Shown: positions 1 to 9,326, counted from the first letter of the stretch. The stretch: DNA of 64,000 nucleotides from Sphingomonas sp. (GCF_017744835.1 NZ_JAGIAM010000004.1:248001-312000); one strand, 5' to 3'. Program-made: numbers and translations. Notes: generated by a model from the sequence alone, not told the origin.

Positions 1-2699
1 GGATCGATCGCGCCGAGCAGCCGCTGGTCGTCGCGCTGCTTGGCGCTGTCATAGGCCAGCGTCACCAGATAGCGTCCCTGGATCCGCCCCTTGGCATAGA
101 AGGCGACGCGCGCGCGCTCGCCCAGGTCGCTGTCGAAGCTGCCGCCGCGCTCCATATTGTCCGCCACGGTGCGCGCGCCCAGCGAGCCTTCGGCGAGGCC
201 GACGAGCGTCCACTTCTGCTCGCCCGGCATCACCCAGGCGTCGAGCGTCTGCTTGCGGCTCACGTCGCGGTCGACGAAGCTGAAATCGAGATGCAGCGGG
301 CCGCTCACCATCGTCGGCGCCAGCTCGACTAGCGCAATCCCCTCGTCGCCGTGCACCGTCCAGGTCGGCCGCGCGCGATCGAGCCCCGAAAGCGCACGCG
401 CCTGCATCGCATCGAGCGCCGCCGCGCTCTCATAGGGCGCATTGACGGCGAACTGGCCGGTGAGCCCGTCGTGCACCGGGCGCCCGAAGCGATCGAGGAT
501 GCGCACCGCGACCACCGGCCGCGCCGCGCCGTCGGCGATCAGGTGCGAGCGCTGGGGCAGCAGCTCGACGCGCGCCGGCGTGCCCGAGAAATAGACGTCG
601 CGCGTCGCCTGCGAGGCGACCGACCCGTCCTTGTTGCGGATCGTCGCAATGAGGTGCGTCACGTCGCCCGAGAGCGGGATGCCGCGCCAGATGCTCACCG
701 AATGCGTCGCGGCGTTGCGCGTCCCGTCGAAGGCGACCTTGTCGACCGGCTTGCCGTCGGCGGCGAGCTCGACCGTCTGGTCCCGGCGGTGGCGGATGAC
801 GACGCGGACCGCGGGCGCGCGCGGATTGTGCTCGGCAGTGGGGAACAGAAAGCCGTCGGGGCCGTCGCCCAGCGCGAGCCAGTCGGTGTCGCCGCCTGCC
901 GCCCCGCGGTCGCTCGCGGGCCGCTTTTCCTCTGCCTGGGCCGCGCGCTCGGGGACCATTGCCACGAAATCCTCGACCGCCAGGCCGCCGCCCTGCCCGA
1001 TCACGAAGCGCGAGGTCGCGCTGCCGGCGCTGCGAGTCGAGCGGCTGCAATCGACGAAATGCCCGCCCGCGGGGAGCGTCTGCCCGGCCGCCTGGACGAC
1101 ATGCGTGCCGGGGACCAGCCCCTCGAAATGATAGCGGCCGTCGGCGTCGGTGATGGCGAAGCTGCCGTCCTCGAGCATCACGCGCACCCCGGCGATGCCC
1201 TGATGCCTGGCGTCGGGCGCGCAGCCGCCGTCGGTGATGCGGCCGATCAGCGTCATCCGCCCCGCGATCGTCTCGCGCTCGATCCGGATCGCTGCGGTGG
1301 TGACGGTGCGGTTGCCGCGGGCGTCCACCGCTTCGGCGCGATTGATCGCCTGGCCCGGCGGCGCATCGACTCGCACCGACATGGCATAGGTGACCGTCCG
1401 CACCGCGCCCGCGGCGACGTCGCCCAGCGATATGGCGAGCGAGCGGCCGTCGGCGGAGAGCTGCACCGCTTGGGCATTGGGCTCGCCGTCGACGCGGATG
1501 CTGTCCTTGCGCAGGCTCAGCCACTGCGACGGCGTATCGGTGAGCGTCACCTGCCGCTTGACGTGGCTGTCCGGGTTGCGTGCGGTGATCGTGTAGAAGA
1601 CCGCGTCGCCCGGCGTTGCGGCCGCCCGCGAGACGGTCTTTGCGAGCGTCACCGTCACCGGCGGCCGGTCCACCGGCACGTCGATGCGGATCGGCGCGGC
1701 CGTGCTCAGCGCGAATGGCTTGCCGTAGGAACCGTCCGAGATGTGGATCGCAGTGCCGTCGGCATGGGTGACGCCGACGAGCTTGTCGGGCGTGACGCTC
1801 GACGGCGCCGAATAGGGCGCGGGCGGCGTGACGACGATACGGTAGTTGCCGAACGCCGCGAGGGGGAAGCGATAGCCTCCCGCCGGCATCGGATAGACGT
1901 TGCCCGCGCCATCGGTGATCGGCTGGCCGGCGATCACGCTGGAAGGCCATGCCGTGACGCCGTCGTCGGCGAACACGCGCGCCGGGGCACCGGTCGCCGC
2001 ATCGACCAGAGTCACTTGCGCGCCGTTGACCGGCGTGCCGTCCTCGCTGTCGAACACCATGCCATAGGGATCGACCAGCGCAGTGACTTCGGCCGATGCG
2101 ATCACGCCGCCGCTGGTGCCCAGTATCTCCACCGTGACGCGGTCATCCGCGCCCACGGTCAGCGCGCAGTCGCCCGAGACGGGGACGGCGGGAACCGCCC
2201 GCGTGGGAAGCGCGCCCAGGAAGACGCCGCTGTTCTCCGCGGTCTCGAAGATCGTGACGGTTTCCACATCGCCGCGCGAGGTCCGCACCTTGGCCACGAC
2301 CTGGTCGATGGCATCGGGGTGCAGGTTCGCCGCCGGCGCGCTCAGGCTGAAATAAAGCGTGGTGCCCGCGACGACGGTGGTCGTGTGGGCGAGCGGCACC
2401 GACAGCGTCGGCTGCGGATCGTTCGCCGCCGCGTGCTGCTGGCCCGCGCAGCGCGACGGCGTGTAGTCGACCGGGCTGCCCTCGTTGTCGCTGCGCTGAT
2501 AGGTGCCGATCGTCACCGGCGACGGGCTGACGGTGAGCGTGACGCCGTTCGACTGGGCCTCGGCCGCGCGCCCGCCCTCGCTCCACCGCGCGCCGGCAAC
2601 GTTGGTGATGGTCTGCGCCTGCGCCGCGAAGGCGCACGACAGCGCCAGTGCCCAGAAGAGCACTGCCACTATGCCGAAGGTGCGACGCAGGGTGATCAT
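1..2699 (-). CDS. Large DUF11 / carboxypeptidase-regulatory-like surface protein, C-terminus outside window
   Basis: The reading frame is open from an ATG at 2699 to the left edge (about 899 residues), so the gene is cut by the window. It starts with a signal peptide (MITLRRTFGIVAVLFWALAL, cleavage near AFAAQAQ), then a domain also found in the two upstream proteins (TITNVAGARW...SNGVTLTV). A DUF11-like block follows (VTLAKTVSRAAATPGDAVFY), then a carboxypeptidase-regulatory-like fold (GVRVMLEDGSFAITDADGRY). The last visible part (LVGLAEGSLGARTV, FYAKGRIQGRYLVTLAYDS) resembles the barrel-like C-terminal region of large sphingomonad DUF11 proteins. A GTG nine bases upstream is an alternative start. 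It is the last gene of a four-gene operon, 43 bases after its neighbour. A surface or outer-membrane structural role is inferred; the exact function is unknown. Confidence 0.8.
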   Translation of the reverse strand, partial: MITLRRTFGIVAVLFWALALSCAFAAQAQTITNVAGARWSEGGRAAEAQSNGVTLTVSPSPVTIGTYQRSDNEGSPVDYTPSRCAGQQHAAANDPQPTLSVPLAHTTTVVAGTTLYFSLSAPAANLHPDAIDQVVAKVRTSRGDVETVTIFETAENSGVFLGALPTRAVPAVPVSGDCALTVGADDRVTVEILGTSGGVIASAEVTALVDPYGMVFDSEDGTPVNGAQVTLVDAATGAPARVFADDGVTAWPSSVIAGQPITDGAGNVYPMPAGGYRFPLAAFGNYRIVVTPPAPYSAPSSVTPDKLVGVTHADGTAIHISDGSYGKPFALSTAAPIRIDVPVDRPPVTVTLAKTVSRAAATPGDAVFYTITARNPDSHVKRQVTLTDTPSQWLSLRKDSIRVDGEPNAQAVQLSADGRSLAISLGDVAAGAVRTVTYAMSVRVDAPPGQAINRAEAVDARGNRTVTTAAIRIERETIAGRMTLIGRITDGGCAPDARHQGIAGVRVMLEDGSFAITDADGRYHFEGLVPGTHVVQAAGQTLPAGGHFVDCSRSTRSAGSATSRFVIGQGGGLAVEDFVAMVPERAAQAEEKRPASDRGAAGGDTDWLALGDGPDGFLFPTAEHNPRAPAVRVVIRHRRDQTVELAADGKPVDKVAFDGTRNAATHSVSIWRGIPLSGDVTHLIATIRNKDGSVASQATRDVYFSGTPARVELLPQRSHLIADGAARPVVAVRILDRFGRPVHDGLTGQFAVNAPYESAAALDAMQARALSGLDRARPTWTVHGDEGIALVELAPTMVSGPLHLDFSFVDRDVSRKQTLDAWVMPGEQKWTLVGLAEGSLGARTVADNMERGGSFDSDLGERARVAFYAKGRIQGRYLVTLAYDSAKQRDDQRLLGAID

Positions 2700-2712
2700 G
2701 CGGGTCACGGCC

Positions 2713-2735
2713 GGGGCCGGCACGAGGCCGGCCCC
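2713..2735 (-). promoter_or_regulatory. GC-rich hairpin between two DUF11 genes
   Basis: A perfect 9-bp stem (ggggccggc / gccggcccc) with a 5-base loop lies in the 43-base gap between the stop at 2743 and the start at 2699. No U-tract follows on the minus strand, so it is more likely an mRNA-stability or attenuation element than a full terminator. Confidence 0.5.
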
Positions 2736-2742
2736 GTCGTCC

Positions 2743-3801
2743 TCAGTTGATCGTGGCCCGGAAGACCAGCGTGCGCGTGTCGCCTGCGGTCACGGTCGGC
2801 AGCGTGCCCGAAACCGTGCCCGAGGCGAAGCTGCCGCCGGCCGTCCCGTTGAGCTGGCACTGGCCCGAGACGACCGTGCCGCTCAGCTTGATCCCATAGC
2901 CCGCATCATAGGTGATCTGCGTCGGAAGCGTGTCCGTCACCGCCACGTTGGTGGCGTCGGCGCCGCCCGCGGCGTTGGTCACGGCGATGCAATACTGGAT
3001 CGTCGCGCCGGGGATGAACTTGGGGTTGGTCGTGCCGTTGATCGGGTCGCTGATGATCGAGCTCGACTTCAGCACCGAAAGCGTGGCGGTGAAGACGGTA
3101 TAGTCGTCATTGTCCGAATGGCGGGCATCGCGCGCGCCGTCGGTCACGCCGGCGGCGTCGGCGAACACCGTGTCCATCGCCGCGGTGTTGGCGCCGGTCG
3201 TCTCGGTCAGCGCCGCGCCCAGCGTGCCGGCCGCACCCGCCTCGCGGGCCTCGCCGGTCAGCGTGACGCCCGCAACGCTGGCATTGGCCAGGCTCAGCGG
3301 CACGTCGGCGACGACGAACAGCGTGCGGCTGCCTTCGGCGGCCAGCTCGTCGACATAGGTCACCAGCGTGTCGGTGCCCGGATCATAGGTGCCGTTGGCG
3401 TTGCTGTCAGCATAGATCTTGATGTTCGACACGTCGAAGCTGTCGGTCCCGCCATGCGCCGCGGTGCCGCCGGCGAGCTGCGCGGCGGTGAGCGCGAAGT
3501 CGAGCGTCGCGTTCGACAGGTTGGTCAGCTTGAACGTCGTCACCGCGGCGGTCTGCCCCGGGGTCACCGTGGTGGTGACGGTGCCGACTTCCTCGACCAG
3601 CAGGTTGATCTTGCGGTCGACCGTCAGCGTGTCCGAAGCCTGGGTCGCAGTCTGCGCGACGCCGCCGACCTGGTAGTTGACGGTGACGGTGTTGGTGATC
3701 TTCGATCCGGCCTGCGTCTCGGAAGCGAAGGCGGGTCGAACGACCAGAGTGGCGAGCGCAAGCGCGCCCGCCACTCGCGGCAGCGTGCCGGAGTGTGTCA
3801 T
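2743..3801 (-). CDS. Secreted DUF11-type surface protein
   Basis: 352 residues. A signal peptide (residues 1-27, ending RPAFASE) is followed by an N-terminal domain (SKITNTVTVNYQVGGVA) that also occurs in the 4371-5360 product and more weakly in the 1-2699 product. The C-terminal half is DUF11-like: SSSIISDPINGTTNPKFIPG, then VAVTDTLPTQITYDAG. A good ribosome site (GAGGAAAG) precedes the ATG. The repeat family occurs in cell-wall and outer-surface proteins of many bacteria. The protein is probably exported and assembled with its operon neighbours. No catalytic motif is visible. Confidence 0.85.
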   Translation of the reverse strand: MTHSGTLPRVAGALALATLVVRPAFASETQAGSKITNTVTVNYQVGGVAQTATQASDTLTVDRKINLLVEEVGTVTTTVTPGQTAAVTTFKLTNLSNATLDFALTAAQLAGGTAAHGGTDSFDVSNIKIYADSNANGTYDPGTDTLVTYVDELAAEGSRTLFVVADVPLSLANASVAGVTLTGEAREAGAAGTLGAALTETTGANTAAMDTVFADAAGVTDGARDARHSDNDDYTVFTATLSVLKSSSIISDPINGTTNPKFIPGATIQYCIAVTNAAGGADATNVAVTDTLPTQITYDAGYGIKLSGTVVSGQCQLNGTAGGSFASGTVSGTLPTVTAGDTRTLVFRATIN

Positions 3802-3879
3802 CTCTTGTCTTTCCTCGTGAAGCCCCCCGGCTCCTCGCCTACGCTACTCGCGCGAAGCGGCCGGCGGGTCGTTTAAGCG

Positions 3880-4344
3880 TCAGCGAACTATGGCGTGGTA
3901 CTCGACCGTTCCGGTGCCGCCCGGCGCGATCGCGGGGATCGTCCAGCGGACGTGAGTCACGTCGTCGGCGCGTGCCGGGCGTCGCCCCGTCCCCTCGGCG
4001 ACGGTGAGGCTCGCGAGCGTGCCCCAGCTCTTGCCGCCGTCGACCGACACCTGCAGGCCGGCCGCCCCCTCGGGCGCCAGGCGCACCGCGGCGGGCAGCG
4101 GGTTGGTGACGACGAAGTTGCTCACGCCCTGCGTGCCCTTGTTGGCGTAGCGCGTGGTGAAGAGCAGCCGGTCACCCGGCACCACCACCTTGGGCTCGAC
4201 CAGCACCGGCTTGGCGACGCCGTTCTCGACGACCGATTTCTCGAGCTTCACACCGCCTTCGAGCACGACCGGATCGGGCGCGGCCAGCGCGGCGACCGGG
4301 GCCATCGTCAGGACGGAGCAAACCGCCAGGAGAGTCTTGAACAT
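3880..4344 (-). CDS. Small secreted DUF11-like protein
   Basis: 154 residues from the ATG at 4344. That start has AAGGA upstream and gives a clean signal peptide (MFKTLLAVCSVLTMAPVAALAA). A longer frame from a TTG at 4374 would spoil the signal peptide. The mature part is one immunoglobulin-like DUF11 domain (VVVPGDRLLFTTRYANKGTQ, FVVTNPLPAAVRLAPEG, closing GTVEYHAIVR). It lies 26 bases after the stop of the 4371-5360 gene, in the same operon. It may be a minor subunit or adaptor of the surface assembly; that role is inferred only from position. Confidence 0.8.
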   Translation of the reverse strand: MFKTLLAVCSVLTMAPVAALAAPDPVVLEGGVKLEKSVVENGVAKPVLVEPKVVVPGDRLLFTTRYANKGTQGVSNFVVTNPLPAAVRLAPEGAAGLQVSVDGGKSWGTLASLTVAEGTGRRPARADDVTHVRWTIPAIAPGGTGTVEYHAIVR

Positions 4345-4370
4345 GGTCACGATCCTTCGCGAATTGCGGC

Positions 4371-5360
4371 TCAATTGATCTTCACCTGGAAGCTCACCGA
4401 ACGCGTGCCGCCGCCGGTGACGGTGCCCAGCGCGACATCGACGCCCGCGGCCGAAGCAGTGCCCGCATCGCCGTCGGCGCCGTCGGTGAGCGCATTGCCC
4501 TCGAGCTTGAGCGTGCCCGCCTGATAGGTCGTGCCGGTCGGAATGACGTCGGCGACATGGAGGTTCTCGGCCTGGCCCGAACCGGCGACGCTGGCGACGA
4601 TCGTGTAGGTGATCACCGCGCCGGGCACCGGCTGGGTGCCGCCGAACGGATCGGCGACCGTCTGCGACTTGACCAGCGACACCGTCGCGAGGCTCGCGAC
4701 GATCGAGCCGAGCGCGTCGTCGTCGCCGCCCGAGGCGCCGTCGACCGCGTCGCCGCCGCCCTGCCCCTGGCCGGCGAAGACCGTGCCGGGCGCGCCGGTG
4801 CCGGTGACGGCTTCGGCGGTGAGCCGCACCTGGCTGGTCTGCGCGTCGGTTGCCCCTGCCGGAAGCGCGACGACCACGAAGACCGTGATCGACGCGTCGG
4901 GCGCGATGAGCGGGCTCGCGCCGCCGTTGGTGACCACCGTATCGACTCCGGCGTCATAGATGCCGTTGCCGTTGCTATCGATCGCCACGGTCTGAACCGT
5001 GCCGTCGAAGCCGTTGCCTGCGACCGAGGGGTTGGCGGTCAGCTTGAACGCTTCCTCGCCATTGCCGGTATTGGTGACCGAATAGGTCAGCACCGCCGAA
5101 GTCGAGCTGGCCGACTGCGCCGAGCTGTCCGACGAAGCGACCGCCACGTCGATGAGTTCGTCGACGCGCACCTGCACTTCGTTCGATTCCACCGTGCTGG
5201 TGGACGTGCCCGTATTGTAGCTGGCGGTCGCCTTGTTGACGATGACGGTGCCGGCCTGGATGCCCTCGGCGTGCGCCGCGGACACGAAGCCCGTCGCTGC
5301 AAAGGAAATCAAAGCCACCGTCGCGCGACGCGCGACGCGCCCGCTCTTGCCCCGAATCAT
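4371..5360 (-). CDS. Secreted DUF11-type surface protein, first gene of the operon
   Basis: 329 residues with a basic N-terminus and signal peptide ending FVSAAHAEG. The N-terminal domain (GTVIVNKATASYNTGTST...VQVRVDELID) is paralogous to that of the 2743-3801 product. The C-terminal DUF11 block contains LVKSQTVADPFGGTQPVPGA and VADVIPTGTTYQAGTLK. It also carries an acidic glycine/aspartate loop (GQGQGGGDAVDGASGGDDDA) that could bind calcium. It is the promoter-proximal gene of the four-gene minus-strand unit. Function unknown beyond surface or export. Confidence 0.83.
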   Translation of the reverse strand: MIRGKSGRVARRATVALISFAATGFVSAAHAEGIQAGTVIVNKATASYNTGTSTSTVESNEVQVRVDELIDVAVASSDSSAQSASSTSAVLTYSVTNTGNGEEAFKLTANPSVAGNGFDGTVQTVAIDSNGNGIYDAGVDTVVTNGGASPLIAPDASITVFVVVALPAGATDAQTSQVRLTAEAVTGTGAPGTVFAGQGQGGGDAVDGASGGDDDALGSIVASLATVSLVKSQTVADPFGGTQPVPGAVITYTIVASVAGSGQAENLHVADVIPTGTTYQAGTLKLEGNALTDGADGDAGTASAAGVDVALGTVTGGGTRSVSFQVKIN

Positions 5361-5672
5361 GTCGATATTCCCACCCTTGAGGATGGCGGGCAGTTAGAAT
5401 CGACGGGCGGGAGTCGCCAGTAAACTCGTGTTAACTTCCCGTTAGGGCTTGGGAAAAGGCCCCGTCACGCAAATCGATTCCGGGGCGGAACAAGCGTTGA
5501 TGCAACCGAACGCAATTGCATTGTTGCGAATTAAACCCAGGCTCTCTTCATGGCCGGGACCTGATTTTCGACGGCTGTAAATTATCGCGGAAGCAAGTTT
5601 GCGGACGAAATTTCCATCGAGCGAAAGTAACGGACTTACCGCGGAATCGCCTGCTCGGTACTTCGCAAAGAA
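5361..5672. other. Intergenic region upstream of the DUF11 operon
   Basis: About 310 bases between the DUF11 operon start and the terminator of the peptidase gene. It is less GC-rich than its surroundings (for example aaattatcgcgg, caattgcattgttgcg) and must hold the DUF11 operon promoter. I see no convincing gene or clear -35/-10 pair. Confidence 0.5.
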
Positions 5673-5698
5673 GAGCCCGGGCCGCCAGGCCCGGGCTC
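5664..5698 (-). terminator. Rho-independent terminator of the M10 peptidase gene
   Basis: A perfect 10-bp stem (gagcccgggc / gcccgggctc, 5673-5682 with 5689-5698) with a 6-base loop lies just after the stop codon at 5708. On the minus strand it is followed by TTCTTTGC, a usable U-rich tail. Confidence 0.85.
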
Positions 5699-5707
5699 CC
5701 GATCGAA

Positions 5708-7309
5708 TTAGAAGAACAAGTCGCTCGCCACGACGTGCGAGGCGCCGGTGCCGATGGTGAAATCGGCCAACCCGTCGCCGTCGACGTCGCCCGCCAGGAA
5801 ATTGAGCCCGCCGCTGGTGTAGCTGCGCAGCTCGCCGGCGGTGCCGCTGAAGGCCGCGTCGCCCACGAAGTCGAAGGCCTGGTCTCCGGCCTCGCCGATG
5901 TTCGCGTCGATGCCGGCGAGATGGATCTTGTCGGTGCCCGAGACGAAGTCGAGGATCGTGTCGTTGCCGCTCTGGTCGAAGAAGCGGAACTCGTCGGCCC
6001 CCTCGCCGCCCCACAGCTGGTCGTCGCCGCCCAGGCCGTTGAGCACGTCGTCGCCGCCATTGCCCTTGAGCACGTTGGCGACGTCGTTGCCGAGCAGATA
6101 ATCGCGCGCCGCCCCGCCGATCGCGTTCTCGATCACGGTGTTGTAGGCGATCGAGACGTTGCGGTTCATCGTGGCGCTGATCCCCGCGACGCCCGTGTCG
6201 GCCTCGACGAGCGCCTCCTGCCCCTGCGACAGGGCGAACTCGAGCCAGCCGGCATATCCGGCTTCGTCGAACGGGGCCCAGAGGTCCTGGCCGGCCTCGG
6301 CGTTGTACGCCGCGTGCACGGCATTGGCTTCGTCGAGCGTCATCACGCCGCGTGACGCCGAGCTGAACGCCCCCGGCCGCAAGTCGAGGAACACGCCGTT
6401 GGTCGCGGTCGAGAAGTCGAACGTGTCGTTGCCGCCCGCATCATAGACCGCGAGATAGGGATAGGGATTTTCGGCGAGGTCATAGACGCCGAGCCCGGCG
6501 GTCGAGTTGGCGAAATAGACGGTGTCGTCCGCGCGCGTCGTCGGATCGGCGCCGTATTTCGACTGGATCGTCAGGATGTCGTGCAGCATCGGCGTCTGCG
6601 GGGCGACGATTCCCGGCAGCGCGAGGTTCAGCGTCAGCGCGCCACCCGACTCGATGGTGCTGAAGTAGGACATGACCGTGAATTGCCCGGTGTCCTGCGC
6701 ATAGACCGAGACGATCGGATCCGGCTGGCCGTCGCCGTCATTGTCGGCACCGGCATTATAGGGCCCGGGGTGGCTGAGGCCGAGTGCATGGCCGATCTCG
6801 TGGACCAGCGTGTTCTGGCCCATCTCGCCATAGTGGGTGGCGCCCGATCCCGCCATCCACACGTCGCTCCAGAACTTCAGGTTTTCGTGCTTCCCCTCGA
6901 TCGGAATGTACGACCAGCCGTTGCCCGGCGGCGATTCGAGAAAGCTGGTGGCGAGCATGATGTCGGCGCCGTTCCCGTTCTTCTCGACGATCTTCGGCGC
7001 GATGAGATCGTCCCACATGTGCATGATCTCGCGGGTCGCCGTCTTCTCGGCCTCGGTGAACGGCTCATAGCCGGCCGGCTCGACGAAATGGGCGCCGGGC
7101 TTGTTGTATTGCCCGATGGTGTGCGGGCCGTCGAGGAAGCCGAAGGTGATCGTCTTGCCGCTGATCTCCGCACCCGCGTCGATCTGCGCGATCACCTGCT
7201 CCTGGTTGAAGATCGGCTTGTCGCCGTAAGTGCCGCCGATCGAGTCCTCGAGAAGGTACGGCGTGGCCGCGGTCTCAAATTGTAGGTTGTCGGTTACCTG
7301 ACGCGCCAT
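5708..7309 (-). CDS. Serralysin-like M10 metallopeptidase with RTX calcium-binding repeats
   Basis: 533 residues from the ATG at 7309, chosen because AGGAG sits 7 bases upstream. A longer frame to 7450 has no ribosome site and an unlikely Cys-rich start. The zinc site is HEIGHALGLSHP (His170, Glu171, His174, His180) with a Met-turn at TVMSYFS (Met213), as in the serralysin/M10 family. RTX nonapeptide-like repeats follow at about 425-480 (LKGNGGDDVLNGLGGDDQLWGG). The C-terminus ends LFF, typical of type I secretion signals. There is no N-terminal signal peptide, which fits type I secretion. No ABC exporter, membrane fusion protein or inhibitor gene lies beside it in this window. Confidence 0.93.
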   Translation of the reverse strand: MARQVTDNLQFETAATPYLLEDSIGGTYGDKPIFNQEQVIAQIDAGAEISGKTITFGFLDGPHTIGQYNKPGAHFVEPAGYEPFTEAEKTATREIMHMWDDLIAPKIVEKNGNGADIMLATSFLESPPGNGWSYIPIEGKHENLKFWSDVWMAGSGATHYGEMGQNTLVHEIGHALGLSHPGPYNAGADNDGDGQPDPIVSVYAQDTGQFTVMSYFSTIESGGALTLNLALPGIVAPQTPMLHDILTIQSKYGADPTTRADDTVYFANSTAGLGVYDLAENPYPYLAVYDAGGNDTFDFSTATNGVFLDLRPGAFSSASRGVMTLDEANAVHAAYNAEAGQDLWAPFDEAGYAGWLEFALSQGQEALVEADTGVAGISATMNRNVSIAYNTVIENAIGGAARDYLLGNDVANVLKGNGGDDVLNGLGGDDQLWGGEGADEFRFFDQSGNDTILDFVSGTDKIHLAGIDANIGEAGDQAFDFVGDAAFSGTAGELRSYTSGGLNFLAGDVDGDGLADFTIGTGASHVVASDLFF

Positions 7310-7724
7310 TGGATGACTCCTGACTGTGCAGCGGTGCTGCGATACGGGGTGCCCGCATCCAGTCAGACGATGCTGCACCGCAAAACCGACACAGGAGTGA
7401 AACAAATCACTCGGTCGGGGCCCGCAGTCGCTGGTGCAGCACGGCGCCACAGTGACGCCGCGGGTGCGCGGTGAGTGGTGGCACGCGTTCCAGGACGGCG
7501 TCCGGCTCCTCGACTATACCGCATCCCCCGCCCATCGGATCTCGGCCCGGGGGTTGGAAGCGCGACCAGCTCGAGCTGTCCTGGGCAGCACGCTGCGGCT
7601 GCCCAGTGCCTGGATGTTCGATCCCGAGATGGCCCTGCGCGTGAACGGCCCGCGTTCGGTCATGCTGCGCAAAGGCCTCCAAAAAGAGTTCTGATCCGGG
7701 GCCTCTTTTGCGCAGATGGACGGC
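7310..7724. other. Intergenic region between peptidase and arabinofuranosidase genes
   Basis: 415 bases with no recognisable gene. A plus-strand frame at 7434-7694 (86 aa) and a minus-strand frame over the same bases both look like shadow frames. The right end holds a weak hairpin (AAAAGAG...CTCTTTTT on the minus strand, about 7683-7715) that could terminate the arabinofuranosidase transcript. The left part should hold the peptidase promoter. Confidence 0.45.
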
Positions 7725-9326
7725 TCAGGAGTCTATCTGCACCATCGCCACCGACTTGCCCGGCAGGTCGAGCACCACGCCGCCCTTGGCCGCCTTGCCT
7801 GCGAAGGGCTTCGGGACCACCACGTCGGGCGCCTCGAAGCTGTTCACCGAGTCCACGCGCGGCGCGGTGAGCACCTGGCCGCGCGCCGAACGCACGTTCA
7901 CGCCCGGAAAATGCGCCTCCACGCGAACGGGACGGGCCGGATCGATGTTGGTCACGGCGAGCCACAGCTTGCCGGCGGTGTCGCGCACCGCGACCGCGTC
8001 CACGCGCGGCAGCTTGATGTCCCCCTGGGTGTACTCGCCCGCGTCGAACGTCACCGGCACGAAGGTCGCGTCCTGGAACGGCAGGTACATCTTGTAGAGG
8101 TGGTAGGTCGGCGTGAGGACCATCTTCTCCTTGTCGGTGAGGATCATCGCCTGGAGTACGTTGATCATCTGGGCGATGTTGGTCAGCCGGACGCGGTCGG
8201 CGTGGCGCGCGAAGATGTTGAGGTTGAGCGCGGCCAGTATCGCGTCGCGCAGCGAATTCTGCTGCTGGAGGAAGCCCGGATTGCTCCCCGGGGTGGGCGC
8301 GAGCCAGGCACCCCATTCGTCGACCGCGATCGCGACCTTCTTCTCGGGATCATATTTGTCCATGATCGCGGCGGTGCGCGCGATCAGGCCGTCCATTCCC
8401 AGCGTTTCCTTGAGCATCAGCGCATAGCGGCTCTCGTCGAAGCCGGTGCTCGGCTGGGTGGTCGGCCAGCCCCCGCCGGTGGTGTAGCGGTGGAGCGAGA
8501 GCCCCTCGATGCTCCAGCTCCAGTCGTGCGCCTTCCACGCTTTCATCACCGCCTCGGTATAGGCGGGATCGTCGTCGCCCGGGCCGACCGCGATCCGCTG
8601 CATCGCGCCGGGCCCGTCCGCCGCCTGCGCCGGATTGTAGTTCCGCACGAACCTCGCGAACGGCTTCATCACATCCGTATAATGCCCAGCCAGCATCGCA
8701 CCGCCGCACGACCAGCTCTCGTTGCCGAGACCCAGGTACTTGATCTTGTAGGGTTCGCGGTGCCCGTTCGCAGCACGCTCCTTGCCGGCGGTGGTCACCG
8801 GGTCGGCGGTCATATACTCGAGCCATTCGGCGGCCTCGGCGACGGTGCCCGAACCGAGGTTGACCGAGACATAGGCCTCGCTGCCGATCTGGTCGGCGAA
8901 GTCCATGAACTCGTCGGTGCCGAAGCTGTTGGGCTCGGTCGCGCCGCCCCAGTTCGAATTGATCGTGATCCGGCGGTCCTTGGCGGGGCCGATCCCGTGG
9001 CGCCAATGATATTCGTCCGCGAAGCACCCGCCCGGCCAGCGCACGTTCGGCACGCGGATCGCCTTGAGCGCGGCCACCACGTCCTTGCGGATGCCGCGTA
9101 CGTTCGGGATCGGCGAATCCTTGCCGACCCAGACGCCGCCGTAGATGCCGGTGCCGAGATGCTCCGCGAACTGGCCGAAGATGTTGCGATCGATCTTGGC
9201 GCCGGGCTTGGCGCTGTCCACGGTCACCACGACCGGAGCCGAGGATCCGGCTTGGGCGAATGCCGACGGTGCCAGGGCGATCGAGAGAGCGGCGGCAGTG
9301 CCGAGACGTGCGAAACCAAGCATCAT
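7725..9326 (-). CDS. Alpha-L-arabinofuranosidase, GH51 family, secreted
   Basis: 533 residues with a signal peptide (residues 1-25, SAFAQ). It hydrolyses terminal alpha-L-arabinofuranosyl groups from plant polysaccharides. The GH51 catalytic pair is visible: acid/base Glu203 in LGLGNESWSCGG and nucleophile Glu337 in AVDEWGAWL. Family motifs VRWPGGCFADEYHW and NEFGTDEF-like (NSFGTDEFMDFADQIG) are present. An AGGGA ribosome site precedes the ATG. The full length fits the family. It lies on the same strand as an esterase-like gene 132 bases upstream, suggesting a small hemicellulose-utilisation group. Confidence 0.95.
   Translation of the reverse strand: MMLGFARLGTAAALSIALAPSAFAQAGSSAPVVVTVDSAKPGAKIDRNIFGQFAEHLGTGIYGGVWVGKDSPIPNVRGIRKDVVAALKAIRVPNVRWPGGCFADEYHWRHGIGPAKDRRITINSNWGGATEPNSFGTDEFMDFADQIGSEAYVSVNLGSGTVAEAAEWLEYMTADPVTTAGKERAANGHREPYKIKYLGLGNESWSCGGAMLAGHYTDVMKPFARFVRNYNPAQAADGPGAMQRIAVGPGDDDPAYTEAVMKAWKAHDWSWSIEGLSLHRYTTGGGWPTTQPSTGFDESRYALMLKETLGMDGLIARTAAIMDKYDPEKKVAIAVDEWGAWLAPTPGSNPGFLQQQNSLRDAILAALNLNIFARHADRVRLTNIAQMINVLQAMILTDKEKMVLTPTYHLYKMYLPFQDATFVPVTFDAGEYTQGDIKLPRVDAVAVRDTAGKLWLAVTNIDPARPVRVEAHFPGVNVRSARGQVLTAPRVDSVNSFEAPDVVVPKPFAGKAAKGGVVLDLPGKSVAMVQIDS

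Noticed and set aside
351-2750. 799-aa plus-strand open frame
   Set aside because: It is the antisense shadow of the DUF11 gene: Arg/Asp/His-rich, with no domain, signal peptide or ribosome site. The minus strand encodes a coherent secreted protein.
7434-7694. 86-aa plus-strand frame in the intergenic region
   Set aside because: No ribosome site, no recognisable motif, and a similar-quality frame exists on the other strand. Noted only as unassigned.
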